Origin: Paractinoplanes bogorensis
GTDB lineage: Bacteria; Actinomycetota; Actinomycetes; Mycobacteriales; Micromonosporaceae
Reading direction: 5' to 3'
Length of the DNA: 64,000 bases
Assembly: GCF_018829635.1 (NCBI RefSeq)
Contig: NZ_JAHKKG010000015.1
Coordinates: 186,001-250,000 of the forward strand
How positions within the stretch are numbered: position 1 is the first letter of the stretch; each line of letters opens with the position of its first letter. The position numbers were made by a program, and so were the translations under genes. This document shows, piece by piece, positions 1 to 9,419 of this stretch. Below the pieces are notes generated by a model. That model ran no database searches, was not told where the DNA came from, and saw only the letters and a program-made list of their open reading frames with translations.

Positions 1-3000
1 GGCCGTGTAGAGGCACTGGAACTCGTCGATGACCAGGACGGGGGCCGATCCGCTGGCGGCTTTGCCGAGATCCGCGTAGGCGTCGAGGAACTCTTCCAGG
101 AAGAGCGTCGGATTGTCGGGGAGCGGCGGGACGGCCGGGAGGGGCAGGCGCGCTTCGCCGGAGATGCGCCGGCACAGGTTCGCGACGATCGCCCCGAGGG
201 TCTGGTGTGCGGGTTGGAGACCCTGCGCCGTCACCAGATCGACGCGCCGGCCCGCGTCGGCCAGTTCGACGATCACCTTGTTGAGCAGGCTGCTCTTGCC
301 CACCTTGCGGATGCCGTGGAAGCACACCGGCACGGCCGGAAGCCGATCCACATAGTTGCGCAGCACCTGTTCCAGGTGGTCACCGCGACCCTGGAACAGG
401 CCGGAGACGACCTGGCTGCGGCTCAGTGGCTCGTTGATGACGAATTCGTCGGGAATCTCGAGACCGGCCACGCCGGAGTCGGCGAGCAGGGCGTCCCAGC
501 TGCTGACCGGCGCGGTGACCGTGACCGACCGCCGGCGGCCGGTGACATAGCCCCAGCTCCACGCCAGGTCGAGCTGGATGTCCACCGACTCCTGGGGCGC
601 GTGCAGGTCGACCGCCACGGGGACGGCCACGGTGTACGACTCGCCGGCGGCGACGTTGCCGAGGGCCAGCGAGGACACCCCGCCGGACAGTTCGACCTGT
701 TGCAGCTCCACCTCGCGGGTGCCACTGACCTCGACCACCGCCTGCGGCGGCTCCGCCTCGCGGCTGAGACCCACCCAGTACGCGGGCAGTGCCGCGTGCG
801 GCGGGGGCGCCTCGACCAGGTGGTTGACCGCGAAGTCGGAGGCCCGGCGGACGGCACCGAGCAGCGCGGCGAGCGATTCCTCGCCGGCGTCGGACGACTT
901 CAACTCGGCGGCGATGCGACCGACGCGGTCGAGCAGGTCACGGGCGTCCTCGGGGCGTACGCCCTCGGACAGCTGCCCCAGGGCCGAGAACACCTGATGC
1001 ACCAGTTCACGGACCCGGGTGTCGACGCCGACGTAGACCAGCGCCGACTCGACGCTGCGGGCCAGTGCGGCCACCGAGGCCGGGTCGGAGGCGGCCGTCA
1101 GCTTCGGCAACAGTTCGGCGATCTCCGGCCGTACGTTGGGCGGCGGCTGCACCGGGCCACCCGGCAGCAGGCTGCTGAGCAGCTTGTCCTGCTCCTTGGA
1201 GGTCGGGATCGCGTGGTGGTCGAGCACCTCCTTGACGCTGCGGGCCAGTCGCTCGTCACGCCACTTGGCGGCGAACCGGAGGGCGCCCGATCCGGGGGCC
1301 CGGAACGCGTACTTCGCGTCGGAGAGGCCCTTCTTCGTGTGCTGGATCCGGCTGCGCACTCCCGGACGCCGGTTGTCGCCCTCGGCCAGGCCTTTCACCC
1401 GCCGCTCGAGCTGGACGAGTTCCTCACTCTGCTGGTCGAGACGGTCCCGCGCGTATTCGATCACGCGTGCCCACGTCTCGTTGGCGACCGTGTGGTCCGG
1501 ATCCTTCTCGCTGGTCTCGGCCAGCGCGACCAGGACGGTCTGCCGGGGAGCGGGTCCCAGCTTGGCGGCCATTCCGGCGAGGAGACACCGCTGCCATCGC
1601 TGGGTGTAGCGGGACTCCTTGCGGACCTCGTCGACCATGCTGGGGGCGGATCGCTGCCCCGAGTCGAAGCGCAGCGGCACCGGATCGGCCAGCTGACCCC
1701 AGTGGCGCAGGGCCACCTCGGCACCGTCGAAGCCGGTGGGGATGTCGGTGTTCGCCATCGCGAGAGCGGCCAGCAGGACCCTCGGTTCGGGCACCTCCCG
1801 GGCCCACGTGGTGAAGAAGCGTGTCGGCTCGTCGTCGCCGGACTGCCCGTCCTCGGTCGCCTGCAGTGCCAGCCAGATGCCGAGCAGCACCATGTCGGTG
1901 TCGGCCCGCCACGACTTGAGCCCCTCGTCGAGGTGCTTGTACGCCCCGACACCGGCGAACTTCCGCTTGGTGTCGAAGACGGCCAGGTTCCAGCAGACCT
2001 CGGGGCTGGGCCGGGTCATCCGCCGCCACTTGTCGGCCGCGTCCGGCAGCCGGCTGGCCTGCGCGTCCAGGTAGGCGTCCCATTCCTCGGCGGCCATGCT
2101 CCGGCCCCGGACCAGGAACGGCTCCAGCGCCTGACGGCAGCGCGCCACCGCCGGCTGGTTGCCGGCGATCGCGTCCTCCACGTCGCGCTTGTTCAGGCGG
2201 TTCCGCGGATGCTGTGTGGCCGGGTGCGACACGGCCGGCGCGCGGTACTCCGAGACCTTGCTGCCCAGTTGCTGGGCCAGCCAGGTCCGCGCCTGCTCGA
2301 CGATGATGGTCCGGTTGCGCTTGCAGATGTCGGCGGCGGTCTGCGCCTGGAAGGCCTGCGCCGCGTTGAGCAGGGCGGTGCGGTCGGTCGTGCTCAGACC
2401 GGCCAGGTCGGGGCGCCGGGTCGGGTCGGCCCGCGCCCGCAGCTCGTCGAGCGCGAGACTCGATTCGAGGTTGAACGACTCGAAGCGATCCCACAGGCTC
2501 TTCGTCTGCGCCTGGGTCAGATTCTCGGCGAGCGTGGCCGCGGCCTCGACGCAGCTGGCCGCCTTGACCCGGTCGTTGCGCACGGAGGCCGCGTCGAGCA
2601 ACCCGGTGATCGCCCGCAGCAGGAGCTGACGTACGACGGATTCGTACCGGCCGGTGTCCGCGGTCAGCAGGGTCACCTGCACGCTGGACGGCGCCGCCTG
2701 CCGGACGACCAGCCCGATCGCCTCGGCGACGAGGTCCGCGTGCTCGGTGTGGATCACCGCGACACACGCCGGCACGAGCACGTGCTCGACGCGGGGCAGC
2801 GACCCGGTCGACACCGCCTTCTCGGCCAGAACGTCCAGCAGGGCGGACGCCACACGGTGGGTGGTCCGCTGGCGGATGTCCCGGGCGTGGCCGGCGTTCA
2901 GCAACTCCCAGCCCAGTGACCGCGGCTTGTCGTTCGAGTCGAACAGTTGGGGATAGACGGCGTCCCAGAAGGCCTGCTCGTCGTCCGCGCTGAGGCTCTC

Positions 3001-3480
3001 CTCGGCGCTCGCGGCGACCGGCGAGGCCTCGGCCTCGGCCGGCGGCGGCTCGGCCGGGCTCGGAAGCAGGGTGTTCCGGACCTCGGCGGCACCCGGCACC
3101 GTCGACAACCGGTCGAGCATGGCCGTGGCGGCCTGCGAGATCGGCTCGGAAGCGGCGACCTGATCGGACAACGAGCGAACCAGGCCGACGACCGAAGTCG
3201 CAGTTTCGGCACTGATGTCCACATGCACCCCGGACATCAAGGAAGTGATCTGTGCGGTCCGATCCGGAATCCATCCCTGATGTGCCCAGAACCAGAGTCC
3301 GTGCAGGAAAAGGAGTGCGCCGGTTTCGTGATCAACGGCCTCCGACTTGACGGCCAGAGCGGCGAACGCCTGGTCGATCCGGATCACATCCGCGTCTCCG
3401 TCGGACGGTAGTCCGACATGGGCGGAAACACCCTTCAACCAGGGCCAGATCTGCGCCGTCCAGCTTCCGTCGACTGCCAA
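1..3480 (-). CDS. STAND/ORC-like P-loop ATPase, 3' end off the window
   Basis: The frame stays open from a TTG at 3480 to the window edge, giving 1160 residues; the C-terminus lies outside. AGGGG six bases before the TTG supports this start. About 950 residues are mostly helical with no membrane segment, followed by a beta-rich Ig-like stretch (about 930-1000). Next comes a GLFQGR entry motif of the kind that opens STAND and ORC/Cdc6-type ATPases, then Walker A GIRKVGKSS (residues 1056-1064) and Walker B VLVIDEF with D1152-E1153. The P-loop therefore sits at the C-terminal side of a long N-terminal arm. The family type (bacterial GxRRxGKT ATPases) is recognised, but the biological role is not. 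A small membrane protein lies upstream on the same strand and may be co-transcribed. Such ATPases are common in conflict and signalling loci; that link is inference here. Confidence 0.75.
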   Translation of the reverse strand, partial: MAVDGSWTAQIWPWLKGVSAHVGLPSDGDADVIRIDQAFAALAVKSEAVDHETGALLFLHGLWFWAHQGWIPDRTAQITSLMSGVHVDISAETATSVVGLVRSLSDQVAASEPISQAATAMLDRLSTVPGAAEVRNTLLPSPAEPPPAEAEASPVAASAEESLSADDEQAFWDAVYPQLFDSNDKPRSLGWELLNAGHARDIRQRTTHRVASALLDVLAEKAVSTGSLPRVEHVLVPACVAVIHTEHADLVAEAIGLVVRQAAPSSVQVTLLTADTGRYESVVRQLLLRAITGLLDAASVRNDRVKAASCVEAAATLAENLTQAQTKSLWDRFESFNLESSLALDELRARADPTRRPDLAGLSTTDRTALLNAAQAFQAQTAADICKRNRTIIVEQARTWLAQQLGSKVSEYRAPAVSHPATQHPRNRLNKRDVEDAIAGNQPAVARCRQALEPFLVRGRSMAAEEWDAYLDAQASRLPDAADKWRRMTRPSPEVCWNLAVFDTKRKFAGVGAYKHLDEGLKSWRADTDMVLLGIWLALQATEDGQSGDDEPTRFFTTWAREVPEPRVLLAALAMANTDIPTGFDGAEVALRHWGQLADPVPLRFDSGQRSAPSMVDEVRKESRYTQRWQRCLLAGMAAKLGPAPRQTVLVALAETSEKDPDHTVANETWARVIEYARDRLDQQSEELVQLERRVKGLAEGDNRRPGVRSRIQHTKKGLSDAKYAFRAPGSGALRFAAKWRDERLARSVKEVLDHHAIPTSKEQDKLLSSLLPGGPVQPPPNVRPEIAELLPKLTAASDPASVAALARSVESALVYVGVDTRVRELVHQVFSALGQLSEGVRPEDARDLLDRVGRIAAELKSSDAGEESLAALLGAVRRASDFAVNHLVEAPPPHAALPAYWVGLSREAEPPQAVVEVSGTREVELQQVELSGGVSSLALGNVAAGESYTVAVPVAVDLHAPQESVDIQLDLAWSWGYVTGRRRSVTVTAPVSSWDALLADSGVAGLEIPDEFVINEPLSRSQVVSGLFQGRGDHLEQVLRNYVDRLPAVPVCFHGIRKVGKSSLLNKVIVELADAGRRVDLVTAQGLQPAHQTLGAIVANLCRRISGEARLPLPAVPPLPDNPTLFLEEFLDAYADLGKAASGSAPVLVIDEFQCLYTA

Positions 3481-3613
3481 GGCTCACCCCTACAACGAAA
3501 CTCGAATGTCTTGTGATCAAAGGGCTACGGCCGGTTGCCGTCGCAACGCTAGACGAGCCCTGGCCGGATTAGTAGGGCTGGTCGGACCATGCACCGTCGG
3601 CGGATGAGCCCCG

Positions 3614-3868
3614 TCACCGATCGGGTGAGAGGTCACCTCGAGAGGCCGGAAGAACATCGGCCTCATCCGATTTATTGATAGCGCCGTCGCCGTCGGACGG
3701 GTTTTTGGCCACGATGGCCAGCACGCCTCGATAGGCCCGCACGGCCAGAGCCACATCCCGCAGTCCGCGCGTATCCCCGGTTCGGGTGACGACAAAAGCG
3801 AGGAGGCCGAGATAGGCAATGAAGCCGACCAGAACGATGACGGCAACAATCACAATGGATGTCTGCAC
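3614..3868 (-). CDS. small single-pass membrane protein
   Basis: An 84-residue protein beginning at GTG 3868, preceded by AGGGGG at six bases. An upstream in-frame start (3910) exists but has no ribosome site. Residues about 3-27 form one hydrophobic membrane segment, followed by a basic patch and a polar, acidic tail that would be cytoplasmic. No family is recognised. It ends 133 bases before the large ATPase on the same strand, so the two may be one transcript with this protein as a membrane partner; that is inference from spacing only. Confidence 0.6.
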   Translation of the reverse strand: MQTSIVIVAVIVLVGFIAYLGLLAFVVTRTGDTRGLRDVALAVRAYRGVLAIVAKNPSDGDGAINKSDEADVLPASRGDLSPDR

Positions 3869-4023
3869 GGCCTGCCCCCTCGAACACCTGTCGCCGTCGA
3901 ATTGCGGCAAACGAGAAGCCCATCAGGGCGGGAGGAGCAGGACCAACAAAGGGCGCGGAAACAACCCGGAAAGAATGTAGCAGTGTGGACCGCCGGGCGC
4001 CACCCACGCCCACCCGAAGGGGT

Positions 4024-5097
4024 TCAGCGACGACGGGGCGGAGCCGCCCAGACGAAGCGCGGCGCGGCGGCCGGCAGGGCGAGAGCGCGGTAGGACGGCT
4101 CGACCGGCCGGCCGCGGTCCGGCGGGCGCCAGATCGGCGGCGGGCCCCACCAGATGACCCGTTCGCCGGTCGGCTGAGGCAGGACGGGGAGGGGCGGCGC
4201 GGCCAGGGCGTGCCGGGGCGCCTGGCCCGGCAGAGCGGCAGGCTCGGGCTCGGGCGAAGCCTCGACGTGTGTGGCACTCGTCGCGGGCGCGGTGGCCAGC
4301 ACGATGGCGGCACCGACGGTGAGGACACAGGCGGCGCCGGCGGGCAGCAGCCAGCCATCGCGGACGGTGTCACCCAGGAAGACGACGGCCACGATGGACG
4401 GCGCCATCACCTCGGCCGTCCAGTGGATCGCGGTGACCGGGCCGACGTCGCCGTGTTGCAGTGCGTGGGCATACAGCGTCATGCCCGTCCCGGCGAAGAC
4501 CAGCAGGGCGGCGATCAGCGGCTCGGTCAGCAGGGCAAGCGCGGTCTGCCCGGCACTGACGCCCTCGGGGATCGGCAGCGACCGGCCGACCAGGGCGGCC
4601 CCACCGAGGGAGAGACCGGCGCAGGCCGCGATGACACCGCCGGGAGCGTCCACCTTGACCGCGCCGTAGCCGACCAGCACCATCGCCGCCGCCGCGCCGC
4701 ACAGGGCGAAGCGCAGCTCGCTGGGCGTGTGCACCTCGCCCTGCGGGGCGGCCGAGAAGGCCAGGAAGGTCAGCGAGACGATCGTGACGAGAATGGCGAA
4801 CGAGTCGCGGCGGCGCAGGCGGGAACCGAGCCAGATGCGGGCGCCGAGCACGGTGAGGGCGAGCGAACCGGCCAGGATCGACTCGACGACGTAGACGGCC
4901 AGGGTCTGCAGCGCGATCATGGCGCCGACCCAGGCCAGGATGTCGAAGAAGATGCCGGCCAGGTAGAGCGGGTGGGCCATGGTCTGGGCCGTGCCGCTGC
5001 TGCGGCGGGCGCCGACGGCCTGGAGGATCGAGGCAGTCGCATAACAGAGCGACCCGACCATGACGATCGACAACGCGACCCAACTGGCCCCGGTCAT
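4024..5097 (-). CDS. DMT/EamA-like multi-pass membrane protein
   Basis: 357 residues with nine to ten hydrophobic helices spread over residues 1-270, arranged as in drug/metabolite-transporter (EamA-like) proteins, then a proline-rich cytoplasmic tail of about 85 residues. The first helix starts almost at the ATG. Substrate cannot be read from the sequence; DMT members usually export small metabolites, but many actinobacterial members of this type have no known cargo. It follows the anti-sigma gene by 60 bases on the same strand and may be the last gene of that operon. The long Pro/Ala tail is not part of the transporter fold and looks lineage-specific. Confidence 0.7.
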   Translation of the reverse strand: MTGASWVALSIVMVGSLCYATASILQAVGARRSSGTAQTMAHPLYLAGIFFDILAWVGAMIALQTLAVYVVESILAGSLALTVLGARIWLGSRLRRRDSFAILVTIVSLTFLAFSAAPQGEVHTPSELRFALCGAAAAMVLVGYGAVKVDAPGGVIAACAGLSLGGAALVGRSLPIPEGVSAGQTALALLTEPLIAALLVFAGTGMTLYAHALQHGDVGPVTAIHWTAEVMAPSIVAVVFLGDTVRDGWLLPAGAACVLTVGAAIVLATAPATSATHVEASPEPEPAALPGQAPRHALAAPPLPVLPQPTGERVIWWGPPPIWRPPDRGRPVEPSYRALALPAAAPRFVWAAPPRRR

Positions 5098-5157
5098 CGC
5101 CGGAACCCGATCTTGTGACGCTTTGTCGATCGAGCAATCACGATCTGATGATAGGCG

Positions 5158-5814
5158 CTAGACAGTGGCCGTGGCGAGCACTTGGCCCGCGAACGTCTCG
5201 GCCTGCACCGCGGCGACGTCGGCCGGAGCGACCAGGGCGCTGCCGTCCACGGTGGTCGGGCCCGGCGAGCTGACCAGCCAACTTCCGGCGAACTCGCGGC
5301 CGCCGTCGTTGGCGATCACGAACAGCCGGCACTGCGTACCAGCCGGGACGCCTTCGATGGTGGCGCTCAGCCGCACCCAACCGGCGGCCGGAGTGACAGT
5401 CACGTTCAGGCCGGGGCCGGTGAGCACACGAGGTGCCGCCGCCGCTGCCACCGCGGCGGAAGAATCCGCAGGAACGGTGGAACGACCGAAATAGAGGCCA
5501 CCCAGCAGGGCCAGGACAGCCGCGGTGACACCGGCCAGAAGGTAGACAGCGCGGCGCCTGAGATGAGAAGAGCGACCCTCCGCCCGTACGCGGGAAAGGG
5601 TGTTCTGCAAAATCTCGTCACCGCCGGGCGGCGGGCCCTCGAGGAAAGCTTCGGGCGGGATCTCGCCGAGCCGCTCCTCCATCTCGCGCAGACCGCCGAC
5701 CTCACGCCGGCACTGCGGGCAGTCTTCGACGTGGGCGTGCACGGCGGCCCACTCATCGTCGTCGAGCACACCCAGGGCGTACGCGCCGAGCTGGTCGGTC
5801 TGGTGCCCGTTCAT
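5158..5814 (-). CDS. zinc-finger anti-sigma factor, RskA-like
   Basis: 218 residues. The N-terminal 60 residues carry the zinc anti-sigma motif HVEDCPQC (HxxxCxxC), which binds and silences an ECF sigma factor. One membrane helix follows at about residues 88-110, then an extracellular domain resembling RskA C-terminal domains. The ATG overlaps the stop of the sigma gene by four bases (5811-5814), so the two are translationally coupled, the usual sigma/anti-sigma arrangement. Release by regulated proteolysis is the standard mechanism for this family; the signal is unknown here. Confidence 0.88.
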   Translation of the reverse strand: MNGHQTDQLGAYALGVLDDDEWAAVHAHVEDCPQCRREVGGLREMEERLGEIPPEAFLEGPPPGGDEILQNTLSRVRAEGRSSHLRRRAVYLLAGVTAAVLALLGGLYFGRSTVPADSSAAVAAAAAPRVLTGPGLNVTVTPAAGWVRLSATIEGVPAGTQCRLFVIANDGGREFAGSWLVSSPGPTTVDGSALVAPADVAAVQAETFAGQVLATATV

Positions 5815-6257
5815 GAGACTCCCGTCGGTTCGGCCGCGGGCGCCACCGCCTCCCGCAACCGGCGTAACGCCTCGGAGCTGCGGGACTTCACCGTCTCGGC
5901 CGGAAGACCGAGCGACGCCGCCGCCTCTTTGACGTCACGCCCCTGGAAGTACAACTGGTTCAACACCTCGCGCTGCTCGGGCGGCAAGGTGCCCACCGCG
6001 GCGAGCATCTCGAGCGGGTCGGCGGGCGCGTTCGCCACCTCCCGCAGGGCCGAGAACAGATGCGCCCGTACGGCTCCCCGGTCCTCGCTCAGCGCAGAGT
6101 TCGACGACCAGGCCCGCAAGAGCGTTTCCCGTACGATCTCCGCCGCCACCGCCCGATCCCCGCTGAGCCGGGTCGCGTACGCGAGCAGCGCCGCCCCGTG
6201 CTCGGCGAACAGCCGGCGGACGAGCACCTCACCGGCCACCTGGTCGCGTCGGTTCAC
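5811..6257 (-). CDS. ECF sigma factor
   Basis: 148 residues, short for an ECF factor (usually 160-200) because region 2 is compact. Region 2 spans about residues 12-75, and region 4 with a helix-turn-helix (LPPEQREVL, then VKEAAASLGLPAETVKSR) spans about 90-140. Its ATG overlaps the propeller gene's stop by four bases (6254-6257), and its stop overlaps the anti-sigma start by four bases. All three proteins would be made in fixed proportion. Target promoters cannot be identified from the window. Confidence 0.88.
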   Translation of the reverse strand: MNRRDQVAGEVLVRRLFAEHGAALLAYATRLSGDRAVAAEIVRETLLRAWSSNSALSEDRGAVRAHLFSALREVANAPADPLEMLAAVGTLPPEQREVLNQLYFQGRDVKEAAASLGLPAETVKSRSSEALRRLREAVAPAAEPTGVS

Positions 6258-8008
6258 TCCCCCACCCGAAGGACGGAGATCGTGTTGTCGCCGCCGTTGG
6301 ACACGTAGGCGCGGCGACCGTCCGGCGACACCCCGACCGTACGGGGGCTCTTGCCGACCTTGACTGTGGCCGTGAGCGTGCCGGTGGTTCCGTTGAGCAC
6401 AGAGACCGTGCCGTCGAACTCGTTGACCACGTAGCCGAAGCGGCTGTCGGCCGAGAACGCCACGCTCTGCGGATCACGGCCCACCTTGAACGGCCCGATG
6501 CGCTTGAGGCTGACCGTGTCGATCAGGTCGGCCGTATCCGCCTCGTAGCCCGCGACCAGGGCCATCCGCCCGTCCGGGGAGACCGCGATGCTGTGCGGCG
6601 CCTTCGACACTCCGATGTTGCGGATCACCGTGTTGGTCCGCATGTCGATCGCCGACACCATGTTGGACTCGTGGTTGGCCGTGAACGCGCGCATCTGGTC
6701 GCCCGAGAAGCCGACCGCGTGCGGGTTCGGGCGCACCGGCAGGTCGGCCTCCATCCGCAGGGTGCCCGGGGTGAAGATCTCGAGCCGGCCGTCGCTGTGG
6801 ATCGGCACCCAGAGCTTGTTGTCCGGGGCCACGGCCAGCGTGTACGGCATGTGGCCGGTGTCCAGGTACTTGATCACCTTGCGACTGCGGGTGTCGACGA
6901 CCGCCACCCCGCTGCCGGTGTGCTTGTCGTCCTCGTACATCGACACGAACACCGTGCGGCCGTCGCGGGAGACGGCGACGAAGCGCGGCGTGTTCCGCAG
7001 CTGCACCGAGGACACCTTGCGGGTCGTCGCGTCGACCACGGACAGGATGCGGCTGTTCTGGTTGGCCACATAGACCGTGCGGCCGTCGGGCGAGACGATC
7101 ACGCCCTCGGGCTCGGCGCCGACCTTGATCGTGCCGATCACGGTGGGCTTGGCGACGCTCTGCACCCGTTCGGCGGCCAGCGGGACCTTGGTGATCCCGG
7201 GTTCGGCCGTCTCCTCCAGGGTGACCGCGCCCTGGCCGCTGGGCTGCGGCGCGGCGACGACCGGGGCGATCGGGTTGCGGCGGCCGTCGAGCAGGGTCAT
7301 GGCGACGCCCGCCCCACCCAGCACGACCAGTGTGGTCAGGATGGCGACGAGAACGGTCGTGCCCAGTTGACGCCGGGCGGGCGGGGGCGCCGGGAGGACG
7401 GTGACGCGCGCCGGGCCGTAGTCATTGGCCACCATTCCACCGTCGTACGTGCGCATGCCCTCGGGCTCACCGCCGCGGCTCACCGCCGGCTTAGGAGGTG
7501 GCGGGCTCGCCCACGCTCCGGCCGCGACAGCGCTCGCCACCTGACCGGTGACCCGGACCTCGGCCCAGCCGGCCGGGCCGCGGACGGTGACCGACCCGTC
7601 GAGCCAGTCGGAACGCGGCAGCCACATGATCCGCAGCGTCCGGTCGTTGATCATCGCGCGCAGCCCCGGACCCGACACGGTCACGGTGGCACCCGCGACG
7701 GCCAGCGGCGGACCCTCGACCCGCACGTCGGCGACCAGGCGTGGCGTCTCGGCGGCGACCGTGCCGAAGTCGATGCGCTCGGGTTCGAGCCGGACCGCGG
7801 TGCGCTCGAGAGCGGCGGTGGCCGAGGCCGAGACGCTGCGGCTGTCGTCCTCGGTCATCTGCTGCAACGCGTGCCGCGCGGCAGCCGCCATCATGAGATC
7901 GGCGCCCCAGGCCATCCGGGTCAACCCGTCGACCGCGGTCAGACGAGACTCCCGGATCGGACTGCCGATCTCGGTCAACACACTCTGCGGTAGCCTATTT
8001 TCACTCAT
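6254..8008 (-). CDS. membrane-anchored YVTN beta-propeller protein
   Basis: 584 residues starting at ATG 8008 (GGGGA five bases upstream); a longer frame to 8110 is a run-through. Order: a helical N-terminal domain with HEAT-like look (about 10-75), an Ig-like beta domain (about 85-170), a proline-rich linker, one membrane helix (about 245-265), then a C-terminal beta-propeller built of YVTN-type repeats, visible as PDGRTVYVAN, PDGRMALVAG and PDGRRAYVSN. The propeller would be extracytoplasmic and the N-terminal domains cytoplasmic, giving a membrane-spanning sensor layout. It is the first gene of the operon with an ECF sigma factor and its anti-sigma factor, which suggests it senses or mediates the envelope signal. 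No enzyme motif is visible. Confidence 0.85.
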   Translation of the reverse strand: MSENRLPQSVLTEIGSPIRESRLTAVDGLTRMAWGADLMMAAAARHALQQMTEDDSRSVSASATAALERTAVRLEPERIDFGTVAAETPRLVADVRVEGPPLAVAGATVTVSGPGLRAMINDRTLRIMWLPRSDWLDGSVTVRGPAGWAEVRVTGQVASAVAAGAWASPPPPKPAVSRGGEPEGMRTYDGGMVANDYGPARVTVLPAPPPARRQLGTTVLVAILTTLVVLGGAGVAMTLLDGRRNPIAPVVAAPQPSGQGAVTLEETAEPGITKVPLAAERVQSVAKPTVIGTIKVGAEPEGVIVSPDGRTVYVANQNSRILSVVDATTRKVSSVQLRNTPRFVAVSRDGRTVFVSMYEDDKHTGSGVAVVDTRSRKVIKYLDTGHMPYTLAVAPDNKLWVPIHSDGRLEIFTPGTLRMEADLPVRPNPHAVGFSGDQMRAFTANHESNMVSAIDMRTNTVIRNIGVSKAPHSIAVSPDGRMALVAGYEADTADLIDTVSLKRIGPFKVGRDPQSVAFSADSRFGYVVNEFDGTVSVLNGTTGTLTATVKVGKSPRTVGVSPDGRRAYVSNGGDNTISVLRVGE

Positions 8009-8093
8009 AGTGTCCCCGCGATCATCATGTAGTGACGAACCTCCACATGGGAAGACGCGAGCCGAGATTGGCACTCTCGCTAAGATCCGCGCC

Positions 8094-8672
8094 GTGACTG
8101 TCACCCTCACCGACCTGGCCGGTTACATCGACCGCGATCTCGACGCGGATCTCGCCCGCTGGTTCCCCGACGACGAGCCGATCACCCTCGAGGAGGAGGT
8201 GCGGCCGGTCGAGCCGTTCCTCGACCGGCTGAGCCCGGCCGGCGCGGCGGCGCTGGCCGCCTTCGACCGGCGGGTCCGATCGGGCGCGATGCCGCAGTTC
8301 ATGGACATCGCCGACTGGGTCTACGGCTTCGACTTCGAGGCCAACGGGGTCGAGATCCTCGACTCCGACTACGAGACCGAGCTGACCGACGACGACGTCT
8401 ATTCGATCGGCGCCGACGGGAGCGGCAACTACTACGTGGTGCTGACCGACGGGCAGGTCGCCGTGTGGTTCCACGAGGACGGGGCGCTCGAGGAGGACAC
8501 CCGCTTCGACAACCTCGATGTGTTCGTCTGGACGATGGTGCGCTACCGGGCCGTACGCTCCGGGCGCCTCGACCGGGCCGAGGTGGAGGACGACTTCCGG
8601 GCCCTCGGGCAGGACGGCGTGCTGCACGAGGAGCTGGGACTGCTCAACTCGTTACGGCCGATCAAGCGTTGA
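8094..8672 (+). CDS. SUKH (SMI1/KNR4)-like protein
   Basis: 192 residues from GTG 8094. TAAGAT at 8081-8086 ends seven bases before the start, so the transcript is probably leaderless. The stretch VYSIGADGSGNYYVVL followed by VAVWFHEDG resembles the core of the SMI1/KNR4 (SUKH) fold, a family that includes immunity proteins against contact-dependent and other toxins as well as stand-alone housekeeping-like members. The protein is very acidic and has no signal peptide. There is no adjacent toxin gene, so an immunity role is not supported by context. Its last 11 bases overlap the convergent tspO gene. Confidence 0.6.
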   Translation: MTVTLTDLAGYIDRDLDADLARWFPDDEPITLEEEVRPVEPFLDRLSPAGAAALAAFDRRVRSGAMPQFMDIADWVYGFDFEANGVEILDSDYETELTDDDVYSIGADGSGNYYVVLTDGQVAVWFHEDGALEEDTRFDNLDVFVWTMVRYRAVRSGRLDRAEVEDDFRALGQDGVLHEELGLLNSLRPIKR

Positions 8673-9159
8673 GCCGCCAGATCGCGAAGTTGAGCGCCGT
8701 GGCGAAGGTGACCCAGGCCCAGTAGGGCAGGAGCAGCAGGGCAGCGGCGCGGCGGACCCGCCAGAAGGCGACCACCGTCGCGCCGATCGCCAGCCACATC
8801 ACCACGATCTCGGCGAAGGCCAGGCCGTACTGCCCGGCGCCGAAGAACAGCGGCGTCCAGATCGCGTTGAGCACGAGCTGAGCCGTGAACAACCAGAGCG
8901 GCCAGGTGAAGCCGACCCGCTGCCAGGCGAGCCACCCGGACAGCGCGATCATCACGTAGAGCACGGTCCAGACCGGGCCGAAGAGCCACGACGGCGGCGC
9001 CCAGGCCGGCTGCTGGAGCCCGTTGTATTCGGCGCTGGTGCCGGCCACGCCGAGCCCGCCGATCGCGGCCGCGACGAAGACGGCCAGGCCGAACCCGGCC
9101 AGCGCGAGCCAGCGGCGACGAGGGTGGTGGTGGGGCAGGCGCAGCGCGGCTTGGCTCAT
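8662..9159 (-). CDS. tspO: TspO/MBR family membrane protein
   Basis: 165 residues with five hydrophobic helices, matching the family's usual length of about 160. Family hallmarks include the tryptophan-rich PAWAPPSWLFGPVWTVLY segment and the closing ALNFAIW. TspO proteins bind tetrapyrroles and are linked to porphyrin handling and stress. I chose ATG 9159; the reading frame extends upstream to 9279 without family similarity. The stop lies inside the end of the convergent SUKH-like gene. Confidence 0.9.
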   Translation of the reverse strand: MSQAALRLPHHHPRRRWLALAGFGLAVFVAAAIGGLGVAGTSAEYNGLQQPAWAPPSWLFGPVWTVLYVMIALSGWLAWQRVGFTWPLWLFTAQLVLNAIWTPLFFGAGQYGLAFAEIVVMWLAIGATVVAFWRVRRAAALLLLPYWAWVTFATALNFAIWRLNA

Positions 9160-9419
9160 ATCCCCAGTTGTTCCCGGCCCGGACCCGGCGAAACGTGCGG
9201 CCGACTCGGCCACGCCGCCCGGATCACGGCAAGGGCGCCGAAGGCAGCGGCGGCGACCGCACCGGCCGGGATCAGCCACGTGGGCAGGCCACCGACGTCA
9301 GTGCTCGACCGCAGCGATATATATCGTCAACCGGGCTATGTCGCCCGGTCAGGATTCGCAGACGTGCACAAACGCCACTCGTTGATGGAGTTTTGAGATT
9401 TCGCTCCTACAGTCGATGA

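Noticed and set aside
205..2919. A long open frame on the plus strand (and another on the minus strand, 1424-3274)
   Set aside because: Both are composition shadows of the large ATPase. Only the frame from 3480 carries Walker A, Walker B and coherent protein sequence.
6593..7993. 466-residue plus-strand frame opposite the propeller gene
   Set aside because: It is rich in His/Arg/Gly without domains and mirrors the real gene's codons.
8094..8672. SUKH-like protein as immunity protein of a toxin system
   Set aside because: No toxin gene, secretion gene or polymorphic-toxin remnant lies beside it.
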